Assembly (NCBI RefSeq): GCF_905220565.1
Contig: NC_059396.1
Location: forward strand, 9,397,206-9,461,205
DNA: 64,000 bases
Reading direction: 5' to 3'
DNA from: Melitaea cinxia
Taxonomy: Eukaryota; Arthropoda; Insecta; Lepidoptera; Nymphalidae
This document shows positions 63,953 to 64,000 of the stretch, piece after piece (the first letter of the stretch is position 1; each line of letters opens with the position of its first letter). The position numbers were made by a program, and so were the translations under genes. The notes beneath the pieces are model-generated. The model did not search any database, was not told the origin of the DNA, and was given only the letters and a program-made list of their open reading frames with translations.

Positions 63953-64000
63953 CTGCAAAACATATTTTATAGATGATAGCCGCAAAAAAGTTCTTTGGAC

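Noticed and set aside
1..64000. Bacterial-type operons, ribosome binding sites or rho-independent terminators
   Set aside because: The window is insect nuclear DNA with spliced genes; such signals are not expected and none were seen.

Overview
The window is nuclear DNA of an insect, almost certainly a lepidopteran (moth or butterfly). It is AT-rich, has spliced genes with GT-AG introns, and is packed with repeats typical of Lepidoptera: tRNA-derived SINEs, a (GAT)n-tailed SINE, R1-clade, Jockey-like, RTE and CR1-like LINEs, Pao and Ty3 fragments, and many short inverted-repeat elements. No species can be named.

Host genes. (1) PEDS1/TMEM189 (Kua), plasmanylethanolamine desaturase, minus strand, four coding exons between 26658 and 2513. 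All splice junctions join in frame to give 314 codons. Introns 2 and 3 (7.9 and 15.0 kb) are swollen by transposons. (2) A single-exon leucine-rich-repeat protein of 523 aa, plus strand, 41649-43220. (3) NTMT1, the alpha-N-terminal methyltransferase, minus strand, two coding exons (56663-56224 and 55435-55210). (4) An unrecognised exon, minus strand, 60102-59819. (5) The first two exons of ribosomal protein L35, plus strand, ATG at 60691 and exon 2 at 60967-61103. The rest of that gene lies beyond the window.

Mobile DNA. 3.5-16.9 kb (PEDS1 intron 3) holds a Jockey-like fragment, an R1-clade LINE lying between (AC)n tracts, a DUF4780-type ORF, a Pao pol remnant and another EN-RT LINE. 22-29 kb holds a Jockey-like LINE that split a SINE, RTE pieces, a long CR1-like RT ORF and an intact SINE with target duplication. 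32-38 kb is a Russian-doll nest: a repeat interrupted by a TA-duplicating TIR element, which contains a SINE, which is split by a P-element-like transposon with a broken THAP gene. A neighbouring uninterrupted copy at 39.5-40.3 kb serves as the empty site. 43.6-54 kb holds Ty3 fragments, a truncated LINE and a pogo/Tigger-like transposon (47793-52077).

The most remarkable object lies inside that pogo-like element. It is a 2.0-kb insertion (49642-51666) with a poly(A) tail and a perfect 14-bp target-site duplication. It encodes an uninterrupted 465-aa superfamily 1 helicase of the alphavirus-like RNA-virus type, with all core motifs. Its reading frame is open to the 5' junction, so the source was longer. 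A second copy of its C-terminus and 3' UTR begins at the right edge (63332-63952) and ends at a consensus splice acceptor, so it may be an intron-bearing relative or source. Together they suggest an endogenised viral helicase that became a transcribed, spliced gene and was then retroposed.

Other structures include a 1.65-kb foldback element of 300-bp subrepeats (56953-58609), a foldback with a GC-rich core in the RpL35 intron, a perfect 42-bp palindrome, and several MITEs and hairpins.
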